Source: Thermoproteota archaeon
GTDB taxonomy: Archaea > Thermoproteota > Methanomethylicia > Methanomethylicales > Methanomethylicaceae
Reading direction: 5' to 3'
Assembly (NCBI GenBank): GCA_020832905.1
Contig: JAJHRG010000001.1
Location: forward strand, 128,809-192,808
Length of the DNA: 64,000 nt
Made by a program: the position numbers and the translations under genes
The notes under the pieces: model-generated
The model's database searches: none
The model's input: the letters and a program-made list of their open reading frames with translations, nothing else
What the model was told of the DNA's origin: nothing
In this document: piece by piece, positions 43,995 to 52,623 of the stretch
Numbering within the stretch: position 1 is the first letter of the stretch
Layout: every line of letters begins with the position of its first letter

Positions 43995-44744
43995 TTATGC
44001 TTCCATTCTTGGAGCTAAGTAATATGTTATTTTACCACCAGTTAAAAGACCAAAATCTAATCTCAAAGGCATATCAGTTGAGAACATTAATATACATACA
44101 TCAGATAGATCTGCTGCTGCCATCATTTTCTTTAAATATGATAATGTATATAATGCATGAGCACTTTCTTTTAATTCTATTGATAGAAGTTCTCCACTCT
44201 CCTTAGTTATTTCTATTTCTACTTCTCCTCTATCACCACTTGCAGTAATTTTTAAAACATCATTTTCAGCAGAAATTTTTGCAAAATCACTTACAACTTC
44301 AGCATCCTTTATAGCATCTTCAAGTGCTGAAGCTAATAACTTTACAGTTACAGAAAATGATATATTTGGAACTGATAGTTCTTCTCTTCCTATATCTAAT
44401 AATGGCATTGAAAAAGTTCTTGTGTAAGTTCCCCTAAATTTAACTTTTAATCTTGCCTCATTTTCACTTTTTTCTAGTTCAAGCTTATCTTTTGAAGAAG
44501 CTCTTTTCATTATCTTTTTAAAGTCATCAAAATTTAAACCAAGAAATTCCTCTTTTGTACACTCATAAGACTCAAAAGCAGAACTTGGTATTTCTAAATC
44601 TATCATTGCAACTCTTGAAGGATCCATTGCTCTTAATTTAATTCCATCTGAATTTGCTACAAATACACCTTCTTCTACTAGAGCACATATTGACTCTACT
44701 AGTTCCTTCCAAACTTTACTATCTGGAAATATGGCCTTAAACAT
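43995..44744 (-). CDS. pcn: Sliding clamp PCNA
   Basis: 249 aa, two-domain clamp. Recognisable are FVANSDGIKLRAMDPSRVAMIDLEIPSSAFESYEC at residues 28-63, the inter-domain linker near 118-128 and LRLDFGLLTGGKITYYLAPRMEA at the C-terminus. It tethers polymerases and other factors to DNA. A TATA box AATATATAAA lies 47-56 nt before the ATG and GGGAG 10 nt before it, so this gene heads the operon with priL. One PCNA copy is seen in the window; whether the clamp is homotrimeric cannot be said. Confidence 0.96.
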   Translation of the reverse strand: MFKAIFPDSKVWKELVESICALVEEGVFVANSDGIKLRAMDPSRVAMIDLEIPSSAFESYECTKEEFLGLNFDDFKKIMKRASSKDKLELEKSENEARLKVKFRGTYTRTFSMPLLDIGREELSVPNISFSVTVKLLASALEDAIKDAEVVSDFAKISAENDVLKITASGDRGEVEIEITKESGELLSIELKESAHALYTLSYLKKMMAAADLSDVCILMFSTDMPLRLDFGLLTGGKITYYLAPRMEA

Positions 44745-44790
44745 AAAACTCTCCCTATTTTAGTAGAGTAATTTAAACTTATTTAATTTA

Positions 44791-44800
44791 TTTATATATT
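44791..44800 (-). promoter_or_regulatory. TATA box of the PCNA-primase-ribosomal operon
   Basis: AATATATAAA on the minus strand, followed about 25-35 nt later by the leader AATAGGGAGAG with the ribosome-binding site. It is the only good promoter between TFS and PCNA and would drive PCNA and the genes after it. Confidence 0.55.
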
Positions 44801-44825
44801 TTTAAAAATGAAATGATTTTTTTAA

Positions 44826-44858
44826 CTGATATCTGCTCTAAAGGGCAAGCTTTCAATT
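44826..44858 (-). mobile_element. Second orphan IS200/IS605-type right-end remnant
   Basis: Minus-strand AATTGAAAGCTTGCCCTTT, then AGAGCAGATATCAG, matches the element at 10229 in order: TGAAA, GCCCTTTAG, GCAG and CAG, with a shorter tail. It begins 8 nt after the TFS stop and is followed by T-rich DNA. No transposase is near. It may be a decayed scar. Confidence 0.45.
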
Positions 44859-44865
44859 ATAAGTA

Positions 44866-45192
44866 TTATTCATATTCTCTCCAAGTATGTCCACATTTTG
44901 TACATTGATAAAATCTAGTTGGGGGCTCATCAGCTCTTCTTGTTTGCATCATCCAATAATATGCTTCTTTATTTCCACATTTACTACATTCAGCTCTTGT
45001 TTTTGGAAGAATTTTTTCTTCAGAAGAGCTAGATTGTTTAATTATTAAAGTTTCCTTAGTTGTAGTTATTTTTTCAACTACTTTTCTTTCAATAGTACAT
45101 GAATTCTTTTTATATCCACATTTTCTACATATGAGTACGTTTCTTTTTTTGTCAAATACTAGTAAGTTATTACATTGTGGGCAAAATTCCAA
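44866..45192 (-). CDS. tfs: Transcript cleavage factor TFS
   Basis: 108 aa TFIIS/Rpb9-like factor that stimulates RNA cleavage by stalled RNA polymerase. The N-terminal ribbon is FCPQCNNLL...ICRKCGYKK, the C-terminal ribbon is ECSKCGNKEAYYWMMQTRRADEPPTRFYQCTKCGHTW with the catalytic acidic DE pair. The start is TTG with GGGG upstream. A poorly conserved linker of about 45 residues joins the ribbons. Confidence 0.95.
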   Translation of the reverse strand: MEFCPQCNNLLVFDKKRNVLICRKCGYKKNSCTIERKVVEKITTTKETLIIKQSSSSEEKILPKTRAECSKCGNKEAYYWMMQTRRADEPPTRFYQCTKCGHTWREYE

Positions 45193-45229
45193 GATTATTC
45201 CCCTTCATAAAAACAATATATCAGTAATT

Positions 45230-45541
45230 TTAGCTTATCGGTTTTAACCACTTTTTAATACCTTCTATTATTACTCGAGCAGAATTAATATTTCTTTTAC
45301 AAGTTTTTATTATAGGTAAATGGTTTTGATGTCCAAAAATCTTTACTACATTTTCACTAAGATGAAATCCACGAATTTCATAGTAGTATCCTTCCTTCAT
45401 TAACCATGAAATTAAATCATTATAATCTTTAACTCCTTTTTTTATACATATTCCATCAATCCAACAACCTCTAAATATTATAGTAATTACTATATTATCA
45501 TTAATACAGTCTACAAAAGCAATTCTTGCTTCTTTTTTCAA
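45230..45541 (-). CDS. Conserved-context hypothetical protein between rpoL and tfs
   Basis: 103 aa without a recognised domain. Two cysteines sit in FVDCINDN and FRGCWIDGICIKKG. The C-terminal part is basic (KTCKRNINSARVIIEGIKKWL). Alternation of strands and helices suggests a compact alpha/beta fold. It lies between TFS and RpoL in a transcription gene cluster, which hints at a role with RNA polymerase or RNA, but that is inference. Confidence 0.6.
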   Translation of the reverse strand: MKKEARIAFVDCINDNIVITIIFRGCWIDGICIKKGVKDYNDLISWLMKEGYYYEIRGFHLSENVVKIFGHQNHLPIIKTCKRNINSARVIIEGIKKWLKPIS

Positions 45542-45593
45542 GTTTTCACCATTTTTAAAGATTCTTGTTGTAGGAAATAAAAGATTAAGATTT

Positions 45594-45875
45594 TTATAAT
45601 TTGAAGAGATTCTTTAATTTTTCTTGTAATTCTTTTGTATCATTCTCAATTTTTATTATTGCATTAATTAGAGCATCTTTTGGATTTTCCTCACCATCTG
45701 TATGTACTACTAATCTAATTCCACCAGTAAGTGGATGTAAAATTCTATATCCTGCCATTTTTACATGTTTATCTTTCATTAAATAACTTCTTAATAAATT
45801 ACCAATTGTATGATCCTCTTTTTCAAATTCTAATTCAAGTATTTTATTATCATACTTAATTACTTTTATTGTCAT
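45594..45875 (-). CDS. rpoL: RNA polymerase subunit L (Rpo11)
   Basis: 93 aa. EFEKEDHTIGNLLRSYLMKDKHVKMAGYRILHPLTGGIRLVVHTDGEENPKDALINAI is the full Rpb11-type dimerisation domain. It pairs with subunit D in enzyme assembly. It overlaps csl4 by 4 nt (ATGA type). Confidence 0.96.
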   Translation of the reverse strand: MTIKVIKYDNKILELEFEKEDHTIGNLLRSYLMKDKHVKMAGYRILHPLTGGIRLVVHTDGEENPKDALINAIIKIENDTKELQEKLKNLFKL

Positions 45876-46435
45876 TTTCCTTCCTCTCTTATTAAATAGT
45901 GTGGTGAAATCTTTTTCTTTACAAATATTTTATCTTTACTGCAGTATAATTTTCCTTGTTTTAATATTAATTCATAACCACATTTTGGACATGTAGCATA
46001 TATTACTCCAAAATCTTTTTCTATGATAGATAATTGATATGGTGGCCATGATGTTAGTACTTTTGCTAGTATCCAATCACCTATACCAATTAAATCAAAG
46101 ATTGAAGATATTGTCCTTCCTGATATTTGAGAAATATGAAGTATTCCACTCATTGGTCTTTTCAAATCTCCTTTATTTCTTATTCTCATTATTTCTACTG
46201 TTGCAAAATCATCTTTTACAAATCCAGTAATCATTCCTTCAATAATATCTCCACGCTCTGGAATTATTAGTCTTGATATTGGTTCTACACATATCTTTTT
46301 TTCTTTTTCATCTACTATTAAATTTCCTAAATTTAGAGAAAATATCTTCCCTTTATCTACATATACGCCTTTTCCAGGTATGTATTCTTCCTCAACTCCT
46401 ATTTCCTCACCAGGAACTACTATACGTGTTTTCAT
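45872..46435 (-). CDS. csl4: Exosome RNA-binding protein Csl4
   Basis: 187 aa. N-terminal domain (VVPGEEIGVEEEYIPGKGVYVDKGKIFS), S1 domain in the middle (PERGDIIEGMITGFVKDDFATVEIMRIRNKG) and C-terminal zinc ribbon (YATCPKCGYELILKQGKLYCSKD). It forms the cap of the archaeal exosome. It overlaps RpoL downstream and touches the methyltransferase upstream. Confidence 0.95.
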   Translation of the reverse strand: MKTRIVVPGEEIGVEEEYIPGKGVYVDKGKIFSLNLGNLIVDEKEKKICVEPISRLIIPERGDIIEGMITGFVKDDFATVEIMRIRNKGDLKRPMSGILHISQISGRTISSIFDLIGIGDWILAKVLTSWPPYQLSIIEKDFGVIYATCPKCGYELILKQGKLYCSKDKIFVKKKISPHYLIREEGK

Positions 46436-47058
46436 TATCCCTTCCTCGTTATCTTATAAAGATCTACTTCAAATTCATAGAACTTCTTTTTATGAAATTG
46501 ATAAGTATGTGGTAATTTTATTTTTAACGGAATAATCTCATCAATTTTTGCATTTATATTGTTAATAAATTTAAACATAAATCTTCTTACTTTTTCACCT
46601 CCTCTATGTAATGAATATACTTTTGGAGCTATCTTTAGTCCAGTAATAATAAATATTCTATCTGCACTTCTTCTTCTTACACCAAAAGGTGGATTCTGAA
46701 TTACAACATCTCCTTTTATTTCTATATTCCTTACATCTCCTACAATAAAGTCTACTTTATCTATTACATTAAGTTCATAAGCTGCTTCTTTAGCATATTT
46801 TATAGCTTTCTTATCTATATCTATTCCAATAACATATGTTGCATTTAATAATGCAGCACCTATACTAAGAATTCCTGTACCACATCCAAGATCAATAACT
46901 ATCTTATTTGAAATATCCTTATGGCGAAAATTAATATACCATAATATATCTGCTGCAACTGATGCTGGAAGTTTATATTGTTCTAATGATAATATAGGAT
47001 CTTTAAATGATTTTACTCTTTCTAGCATTATTTCTAATTCTACTTTAGATGTTATCAA
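46435..47058 (-). CDS. METTL5-like rRNA methyltransferase
   Basis: 207 aa, SAM-dependent. Motif I is VIDLGCGTGILSIGAALLNA, and the catalytic motif is VVIQNPPFGVRRRSADR, typical of METTL5/COG2263 enzymes that N6-methylate adenine in small-subunit rRNA. It overlaps dph2 by 4 nt. The target position in archaea is inferred from eukaryotic METTL5 (18S A1832). Confidence 0.85.
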   Translation of the reverse strand: MITSKVELEIMLERVKSFKDPILSLEQYKLPASVAADILWYINFRHKDISNKIVIDLGCGTGILSIGAALLNATYVIGIDIDKKAIKYAKEAAYELNVIDKVDFIVGDVRNIEIKGDVVIQNPPFGVRRRSADRIFIITGLKIAPKVYSLHRGGEKVRRFMFKFINNINAKIDEIIPLKIKLPHTYQFHKKKFYEFEVDLYKITRKG

Positions 47059-48035
47059 CTCATTAACACCTTTATAAGGTTATAGGCTTCTTCTATGTTT
47101 AGTATGGGTTTTTGAAAACTTTCTCTATTGTCAATAGAAATTCTTGGACAACCAGTAACTATAAATGCATCAATATATGAAAAAGAGGAAAGCTCATTCC
47201 AATTTACATTATCAGAAATTAATATTGTAACTTTTTTATTTAATTCTTCTAGTCTATTTTTTAAATCTAATGCAATTTTTTCATTAAATTGTCCTCTTCT
47301 ACTTATTAATACAATTCCAAAATTTTTTGCATTTTTTGCATTATGAATTGTCCACCACATTTGAGAAATAACTTTTTTCTTTAGTTTTTCAATATCTCTA
47401 ATTTCATTTCTATAAGGATCTACTATAAATATTGGTTTATCTATCTTTATGGCAATTCCAAGTGCATGAAAATCTCCTCCTCCTAAGTATATTATAGCAT
47501 CTACTTTTTCAGAAATCTTTATAGCAGCATTAATTTTACATCCAAGAATTAATCCCTTACTTTCTTCATCAATAATTACATCTAATCCATGAGAACTAAT
47601 TATTCTTGAAAAATCCTCTATATTATTTAAATGATAATAATTTGTAATCAATCCTATTTTTCTATATCCTTTTTTAGATAAAAATTCAATAGTTCTCTTG
47701 GCTATTTCCTCTATATTTCCTAAATATTTAACTTTAATATAGACTGTAGGTATTCTTTCTTCTTCTACAAATTTTTCATGTCCTATATGGATAAGTAAAT
47801 CAAAATTATATTCCCTACCAATATAATCTGCTATATAACAGCTACCATAACATGGATCTGTAGAGAATACTATTAATGTATCTTTTAATAAGGGGATATC
47901 TAATATTTTAGAAGCATATGGTTTAAGTCCATCTGGTAATTGAACTAATACTTTTTTTGCTTTTCTAGTCTTTATTTCTTTAATTATTTTTTCTATTTCA
48001 ATATCATAAGGAATACTAAATTCATTATTCTTCAT
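47055..48035 (-). CDS. dph2: Diphthamide synthase Dph2
   Basis: 326 aa radical SAM-like enzyme that starts diphthamide formation on aEF2 by transferring the aminocarboxypropyl group. The three cluster cysteines are in FSTDPCYGSCYIADY, GLILGCKIN and VTGCPRISID, spread over the three domains as in Pyrococcus Dph2. It is followed by METTL5-like and preceded by L10e. Confidence 0.93.
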   Translation of the reverse strand: MKNNEFSIPYDIEIEKIIKEIKTRKAKKVLVQLPDGLKPYASKILDIPLLKDTLIVFSTDPCYGSCYIADYIGREYNFDLLIHIGHEKFVEEERIPTVYIKVKYLGNIEEIAKRTIEFLSKKGYRKIGLITNYYHLNNIEDFSRIISSHGLDVIIDEESKGLILGCKINAAIKISEKVDAIIYLGGGDFHALGIAIKIDKPIFIVDPYRNEIRDIEKLKKKVISQMWWTIHNAKNAKNFGIVLISRRGQFNEKIALDLKNRLEELNKKVTILISDNVNWNELSSFSYIDAFIVTGCPRISIDNRESFQKPILNIEEAYNLIKVLMS

Positions 48036-48062
48036 AAATTTTTCATAATAAATTAGAAGAAA

Positions 48063-48557
48063 CTACTCTAATATTCTTGATGGCATAGGTATTTTTGAGC
48101 TTGCTTTTTTAAGTGCCTCTTTTGCAATTTGTACCTTATCCTCTGGTACGAATACTTCTATGATTGGTTGAAATGGCTTTACTCTAGCAGCTCTACTTAC
48201 AGGTTTTCCAAATGCTCTTCTCATACCTTCTTGAAGTCTATCAGCACCAGCAAAAGCCATCATTTTATTTTCACGTAGTATATGATGAGGATATACTCTT
48301 ATTCGCATATAATAGTTATTTTCTCCTAATTTTGCACTTAAGTGCTTTGTTGCTATAATTCTTGCAGCTTCAAGTGCATTATGTCTTATTTGTCCAGCTT
48401 CTAAAGGTACTAATACTAATCTTTTGCTGAAATTACCTTTTGGATTTCCAAATTCAAATTTTGTAATTTTAGATTGGGGTATTGACTTTATGTATTCTAT
48501 TCTAGTATATGGAGGAGTATCAAAATATCTATAACAGTGACCAGGACGTTCAGGCAT
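48063..48557 (-). CDS. rpl10e: Ribosomal protein L10e (uL16)
   Basis: 164 aa large-subunit protein. PERPGHCYRYFDTPPYTRIEYIKSIPQSKI at the N-terminus, GQIRHNALEAARIIATKHL, and YPHHILRENKMMAFAGADRLQEGMRRAFGKP are fully conserved. The length is a little below the 170-aa average. A start ATG follows a GGGGG-type site. Confidence 0.97.
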   Translation of the reverse strand: MPERPGHCYRYFDTPPYTRIEYIKSIPQSKITKFEFGNPKGNFSKRLVLVPLEAGQIRHNALEAARIIATKHLSAKLGENNYYMRIRVYPHHILRENKMMAFAGADRLQEGMRRAFGKPVSRAARVKPFQPIIEVFVPEDKVQIAKEALKKASSKIPMPSRILE

Positions 48558-48606
48558 TTTTAATCCCCCAAGGTTTATGATTTAATTAAATATTTTAGTT
48601 TTTCTA

Positions 48607-49170
48607 TTAGTAAGTAATTTCTATTACGACAATTTCCTCAAATAAAAATTTTTTCCTCATGATAATCTTTCCTTTAAGTCCCATTTTACTTATTAATTCT
48701 AAACTCTCTTCTATATCATTAATTGTTGATTGTACAAAAAGAGCTTTACCATTTTCTTTAAGAAAATTACTAACACTCATTATGAACCTATCAATTATGT
48801 TTCTTCCTTTTTTACCACCACTCCATGAAATATCCTTTGGTTCTTCATCCCATAGATAAGGAGGATTCATTGTTATTAAGTCAAATTTTACCTTTCCTAA
48901 TGGGTTAAATAAATCACCAACTATTGCATTTAATTTATCGTAAACTGAATTTATTTTGAAGTTTTCACATGTATTCTTTATTGCTATTGGATTAATGTCT
49001 ATAGATGTAACTGATCTTACTTTATCAGCAACACATAAGCCAACTATTCCTGTTCCACAACATAAATCTAAAATATCTCCTGAGGCTATAGGCATTATTG
49101 CATCTATTAATAAATATGAATCTTCTGCAGGCTCATAAACCCCTGGATAAATTATTATTCTTTTTCCCAT
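48607..49170 (-). CDS. HemK-type N5-glutamine methyltransferase (Mtq2-like)
   Basis: About 187 aa. GVYEPAEDSYLLIDAI is the hallmark N-terminus of archaeal/eukaryotic Mtq2, ILDLCCGTGIVGLCVAD the SAM motif and LITMNPPYLWD the catalytic NPPY. It probably methylates the GGQ glutamine of aRF1 (encoded at 2305). The ATG at 49170 matches the usual start. The gene overlaps the ksgA end by 38 bp in the same direction. Confidence 0.9.
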   Translation of the reverse strand: MGKRIIIYPGVYEPAEDSYLLIDAIMPIASGDILDLCCGTGIVGLCVADKVRSVTSIDINPIAIKNTCENFKINSVYDKLNAIVGDLFNPLGKVKFDLITMNPPYLWDEEPKDISWSGGKKGRNIIDRFIMSVSNFLKENGKALFVQSTINDIEESLELISKMGLKGKIIMRKKFLFEEIVVIEITY

Positions 49171-50068
49171 TAGGTTTATTTCCTTCACTTTTATTTTTTA
49201 TTAGATTACTTAGATAGATAAATTCTTCTGGTTTTATTTCAAATACTCTTCTTTCTAGTAATTCTCTATCTACTAAACTTATTAATTCATTATAATTCAT
49301 TTTATTAATTTTACAATATGTATAAAGTGCAACTTTTAATTTTCTTCTTCTTTGTGAAAACAATATTCTTAGTACATCTTCTAAGGTTTTCCAGTCTATG
49401 TTATGTTTCTTTTTTCTTATTCTTACTACTGTAGTAAAAACTTTTGGTTTTGGATAAAAGCAATCTGGTGGAAAATCTCCTATTTTTTCTACTTCTGCCA
49501 TTAAGCTCATAGCCACACTTAATCTTGAATAATCTTTATCTCCTGTTTTTGCTAAAAGTCTATTAGCAACTTCTTTTTGATAAGTTAATACAGCTAATTT
49601 AAAATCTGCCTCAAGAATTTTAAAAGTAATTGGTGTAGAGATAGAAAAAGGTAAATTTGATACTATTTTATCTACACTAGGAAAATTAATCTTCAAAGCA
49701 TCTCCTTCTATTATTTCAATATTTTTTTCTTTTTCTAAGATTTTTGATAGTGCTTTTACTGCATTTTTATCTTTTTCTATAACAATAACCTTTTTTGCTA
49801 ATTTCGATAATCTAAGAGTTAAAGTTCCAATTCCTGCACCTATTTCAAGTATAACTTCATTAGGTTTAATTTCTGCAGCTTCTAAAATTCTATTTATCAT
49901 TTCCCTACTTATTATGTAATTTTGTCCAAATTTTCGTTTTGGTTTTATATTATATTCTCTTATTATTCTTAAAGTCCATTTCAATAAATCATTTTCCAAT
50001 CTTTTTCCCTTCTCAAGAAAATCATTTACTAATATATGGTTTTGTGAAAATATAATATTTATCTTCAT
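49133..50068 (-). CDS. ksgA: 16S rRNA dimethyladenosine transferase KsgA/Dim1
   Basis: 311 aa. PKRKFGQNYIISREMINRIL starts the catalytic domain at about residue 42. ILEIGAGIGTLTLRL is the SAM motif, and IVSNLPFSISTPITFKIL is the NLPF motif. It dimethylates two adenines near the 3' end of 16S rRNA. The first 40 residues overlap the end of the DUF655 gene by 47 bp; the conserved part begins later, so an inner start is possible. Neighbours L21e, Rpo4, DUF655 and HemK-type enzyme are the usual archaeal set. Confidence 0.93.
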   Translation of the reverse strand: MKINIIFSQNHILVNDFLEKGKRLENDLLKWTLRIIREYNIKPKRKFGQNYIISREMINRILEAAEIKPNEVILEIGAGIGTLTLRLSKLAKKVIVIEKDKNAVKALSKILEKEKNIEIIEGDALKINFPSVDKIVSNLPFSISTPITFKILEADFKLAVLTYQKEVANRLLAKTGDKDYSRLSVAMSLMAEVEKIGDFPPDCFYPKPKVFTTVVRIRKKKHNIDWKTLEDVLRILFSQRRRKLKVALYTYCKINKMNYNELISLVDRELLERRVFEIKPEEFIYLSNLIKNKSEGNKPNGKKNNNLSRGL

Positions 50069-50600
50069 TTTTAAGCTCCATTATTATTCTTTTTACTATC
50101 ATTTTTTTAGGATCTAGTATATGTAATCTTTTTTGAATATCTTCAAAACTTGAAAAAGGTGCTTTTTTCCTCTCCTCTATTATTTGCCACATAAGCTTTT
50201 TACCAATACCTGGAAGTAGTTCTAATGAATGCATTCTTGTAGTTATAGGTCCGGCTGTATTAAAAAATGCTACAAATCTTTCTTCATTTTTACTTACAAT
50301 AATCCCTATAACATTTTCTAATTCTTCTTTTGCTGTTTGAGTAAGTTCTTCATACGTAATTCTTCTTTTTACATGAGCAATCTTTGTTCTTTCATGTTTT
50401 CCAATTGCAATACGTTCTCCAATTGAAAAATCCATTCCAGGAAGAGGAACTAGTTCTAGTAAAGTAAAATAATACTCTCCAATAGCTTGAAGTATTGGCT
50501 CTCTTTTATAAAAAGGTTGAAATTGTCTTAATTGCCCATATGGTAAATAGTCTAAAACATAAGCATATTCTTCATATCGCTTTATACTTTCATCAGTCAT
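50022..50600 (-). CDS. DUF655 nucleic acid-binding protein (COG1491)
   Basis: 192 aa. N-terminal OB-like part includes EEYAYVLDYLPYGQ and FSIGERIAIGKHERTKIAHVKRRITYEEL; the C-terminal helix-hairpin-helix is HSLELLPGIGKKLMWQIIEERKKAPFSSFEDIQKRL. The domain suggests structured RNA or DNA binding. The family is universally next to ksgA and rpoF in archaea, but function is unknown. Confidence 0.9.
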   Translation of the reverse strand: MTDESIKRYEEYAYVLDYLPYGQLRQFQPFYKREPILQAIGEYYFTLLELVPLPGMDFSIGERIAIGKHERTKIAHVKRRITYEELTQTAKEELENVIGIIVSKNEERFVAFFNTAGPITTRMHSLELLPGIGKKLMWQIIEERKKAPFSSFEDIQKRLHILDPKKMIVKRIIMELKNEDKYYIFTKPYISK

Positions 50601-50689
50601 TTTATTCCCTCATAAAAATATTAGTTTCTATATTCTTATTATTAATTTCTAAAATAATACTAAATTACTATATTACTATATATAATAAG

Positions 50690-51022
50690 TTATTGTCTAA
50701 AAGAATTGATGATAGATAATACTCTTTCTAAATCAGAAGGTAAGAAAATCTTATTTTCAGTAGATAATATCGTTCTAAGTTCATCAATGGTCTTTGGCAT
50801 TATATTTACTATTTGAGCAGCAACTATTGGTGAAATTCCTTCCATCTCTAATTTTTTCATTAATTCTTCTGCTTTATCTGCATCTAACTTAGATAACTTA
50901 CTTACATATTCATAAGTAATTTTCTGTAAATAATTTAGTCCTCCTTCTTTTTCTCTTTCTTCAAGTAATTTTTTAACTTGAGAATATGTAAGAATCTTTT
51001 CTTTTATTATCTCCTTTGGCAT
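50690..51022 (-). CDS. rpoF: RNA polymerase subunit F (Rpo4)
   Basis: 110 aa, helical Rpb4-like protein that forms the stalk with subunit E. ILTYSQVKKLLEEREKEGGLNYLQKITYEYVSKLSKLDADKAEELMKKL and the HRDC-like ISPIVAAQIVNIMPKTIDELRTIL are typical. The start sits 0-1 nt after the L21e stop. Confidence 0.93.
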   Translation of the reverse strand: MPKEIIKEKILTYSQVKKLLEEREKEGGLNYLQKITYEYVSKLSKLDADKAEELMKKLEMEGISPIVAAQIVNIMPKTIDELRTILSTENKIFLPSDLERVLSIINSFRQ

Positions 51023-51316
51023 TTATTTTCCCTCTAGAGGAACAATATGTTCAGGTCTAGTTATAATAGTTTTTTCATAACCTCCCATAAGTACTTTTAT
51101 GATATATGCTCTTCCTCTTTTTCCTAAAATAATTCCAGTTTTTCCATGAAATCTTCTATGAGGCATTCCTTTTACAAATGAAGGATCTATTTTGATAACA
51201 ACTCTATCTCCTTCTTTATATTCTCTTAGAATTCTAGTAATAGGATTCCATTTCTCTCTTACTCCTTTTCTAAGTAATTTTCTTGTTCTATTTCTATAAC
51301 CTAAAGAATGTTTCAT
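51023..51316 (-). CDS. rpl21e: Ribosomal protein L21e
   Basis: 97 aa. HSLGYRNRTRKLLRKGVREK at the N-terminus and the SH3-like IDPSFVKGMPHRRFHGKTGIILGKRGRAYIIKV are diagnostic. It sits between Pus10 and Rpo4 with 0-2 nt gaps. Confidence 0.97.
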   Translation of the reverse strand: MKHSLGYRNRTRKLLRKGVREKWNPITRILREYKEGDRVVIKIDPSFVKGMPHRRFHGKTGIILGKRGRAYIIKVLMGGYEKTIITRPEHIVPLEGK

Positions 51317-51318
51317 TT

Positions 51319-52623
51319 TTATACATCCTCCTTTACAGATATTACATCAAGTTCAATACATTTTGCATCAGCACCTAGTACTTCTGCTATACTTGGTTTT
51401 GTTCTTCCTCCATCTCCTGATACTAACTCCTTTACATAGAGTCCTCCTTGACATCTTACTATTAATTCCATCATTCTATCACCTACTTTTTTAGTTTTAA
51501 TCTCATATACTTTTTTCTTTCTTAATTTATCTGCTCTGCGGTGTAACACTCTAGTTGGAGTATACTGATCAATAGTACACCCACTAAAACTTTTCTCTAT
51601 TTTTTCAAGATCTTCCTCATTTATTTCTCTACTAACTTCAACTAAAACTCTATATGTTTTTTCAGCTATTTTAGCTCTTTCCTTGAGTTTTCTTACTGTA
51701 TTTTTATCTGAATACTTTAATCCAAGTACTTCTATCATACCATTAGCATTTTTATTAATTTCTTTTTCTAATTGACTTAAATCTAATTTTCTTATTATAG
51801 GTTCTTTTATTTCAATTACAAATGGTCTTCCATTACCTAATACTGTAGCATCTACATCTTCTCTTCCAGCACCATGGAATTTTGCAGTTTTACCTTTTGT
51901 TGCTTTTAAAATAGGTTCCGCAATAAGTTCTTCAACTGAAGTAGGATACATCTTTCCTGTCCAATTACATCTTTCACAACCTTTTCCTCTGCATTTACTA
52001 CAATACCATTTTGATTGAGGTATTCCTCTTACAAGCTTTCTATATCTTCCAAATATGTAAATTGGCATTGGTTTAATGGATATATTAAATTTAGGTAATT
52101 CAACAATTACTATAATGTCTGGTTTTTTAAAATTAACACTTTTACCAGTAATTCTTGAAATAATTTTACCAATTTCTCTACTACATTCCATACGTATGGA
52201 TTCTCCATATTCTATTCCAAATTCAGAACGAAGCTTATCTTCTCTTTCAGCAACTTCACCTAAAATTCTTACACCAATAAGAAATGTATCATATTCATAT
52301 TCACTAAGTCTATTTATAATCTCTTTTGCATATTCTTCTAACTTACTCATGAAATTTTCACATATATAGCACTTGAATTCTTTTATTTGTGATCCAATTA
52401 TCTTATTAGCTGGTTGAAAAGCACCATTAGTAGCTAAAATTTTAAGAATTTCATCATTTCCCTTCATAAAATCTAAATGTCCTTCTAAAGCTAAAACAAG
52501 TTTTATTGCTTGTCCTCTTTCTTTGTTTGTTACTCCTCTTATTAAACCACCAAACTGTCTTCCTAAACAGTTATCACATAAAGGGTATTTTGAAAGAATC
52601 TCCTTTGCCTTCTCAATTATCAT
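51319..52623 (-). CDS. pus10: tRNA pseudouridine synthase Pus10
   Basis: 434 aa, makes pseudouridine at tRNA positions 54 and 55. N-terminal Cys-rich part (YPLCDNCLGRQFGGL, KCYICENF, KCRGKGCERCNWTGKMYP), THUMP-like middle and the catalytic GAGREDVDATVLGNGRPFVIEIKEP with its Asp. Its gene overlaps trmY by one nt, whose product methylates pseudouridine 54. Confidence 0.95.
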   Translation of the reverse strand: MIIEKAKEILSKYPLCDNCLGRQFGGLIRGVTNKERGQAIKLVLALEGHLDFMKGNDEILKILATNGAFQPANKIIGSQIKEFKCYICENFMSKLEEYAKEIINRLSEYEYDTFLIGVRILGEVAEREDKLRSEFGIEYGESIRMECSREIGKIISRITGKSVNFKKPDIIVIVELPKFNISIKPMPIYIFGRYRKLVRGIPQSKWYCSKCRGKGCERCNWTGKMYPTSVEELIAEPILKATKGKTAKFHGAGREDVDATVLGNGRPFVIEIKEPIIRKLDLSQLEKEINKNANGMIEVLGLKYSDKNTVRKLKERAKIAEKTYRVLVEVSREINEEDLEKIEKSFSGCTIDQYTPTRVLHRRADKLRKKKVYEIKTKKVGDRMMELIVRCQGGLYVKELVSGDGGRTKPSIAEVLGADAKCIELDVISVKEDV

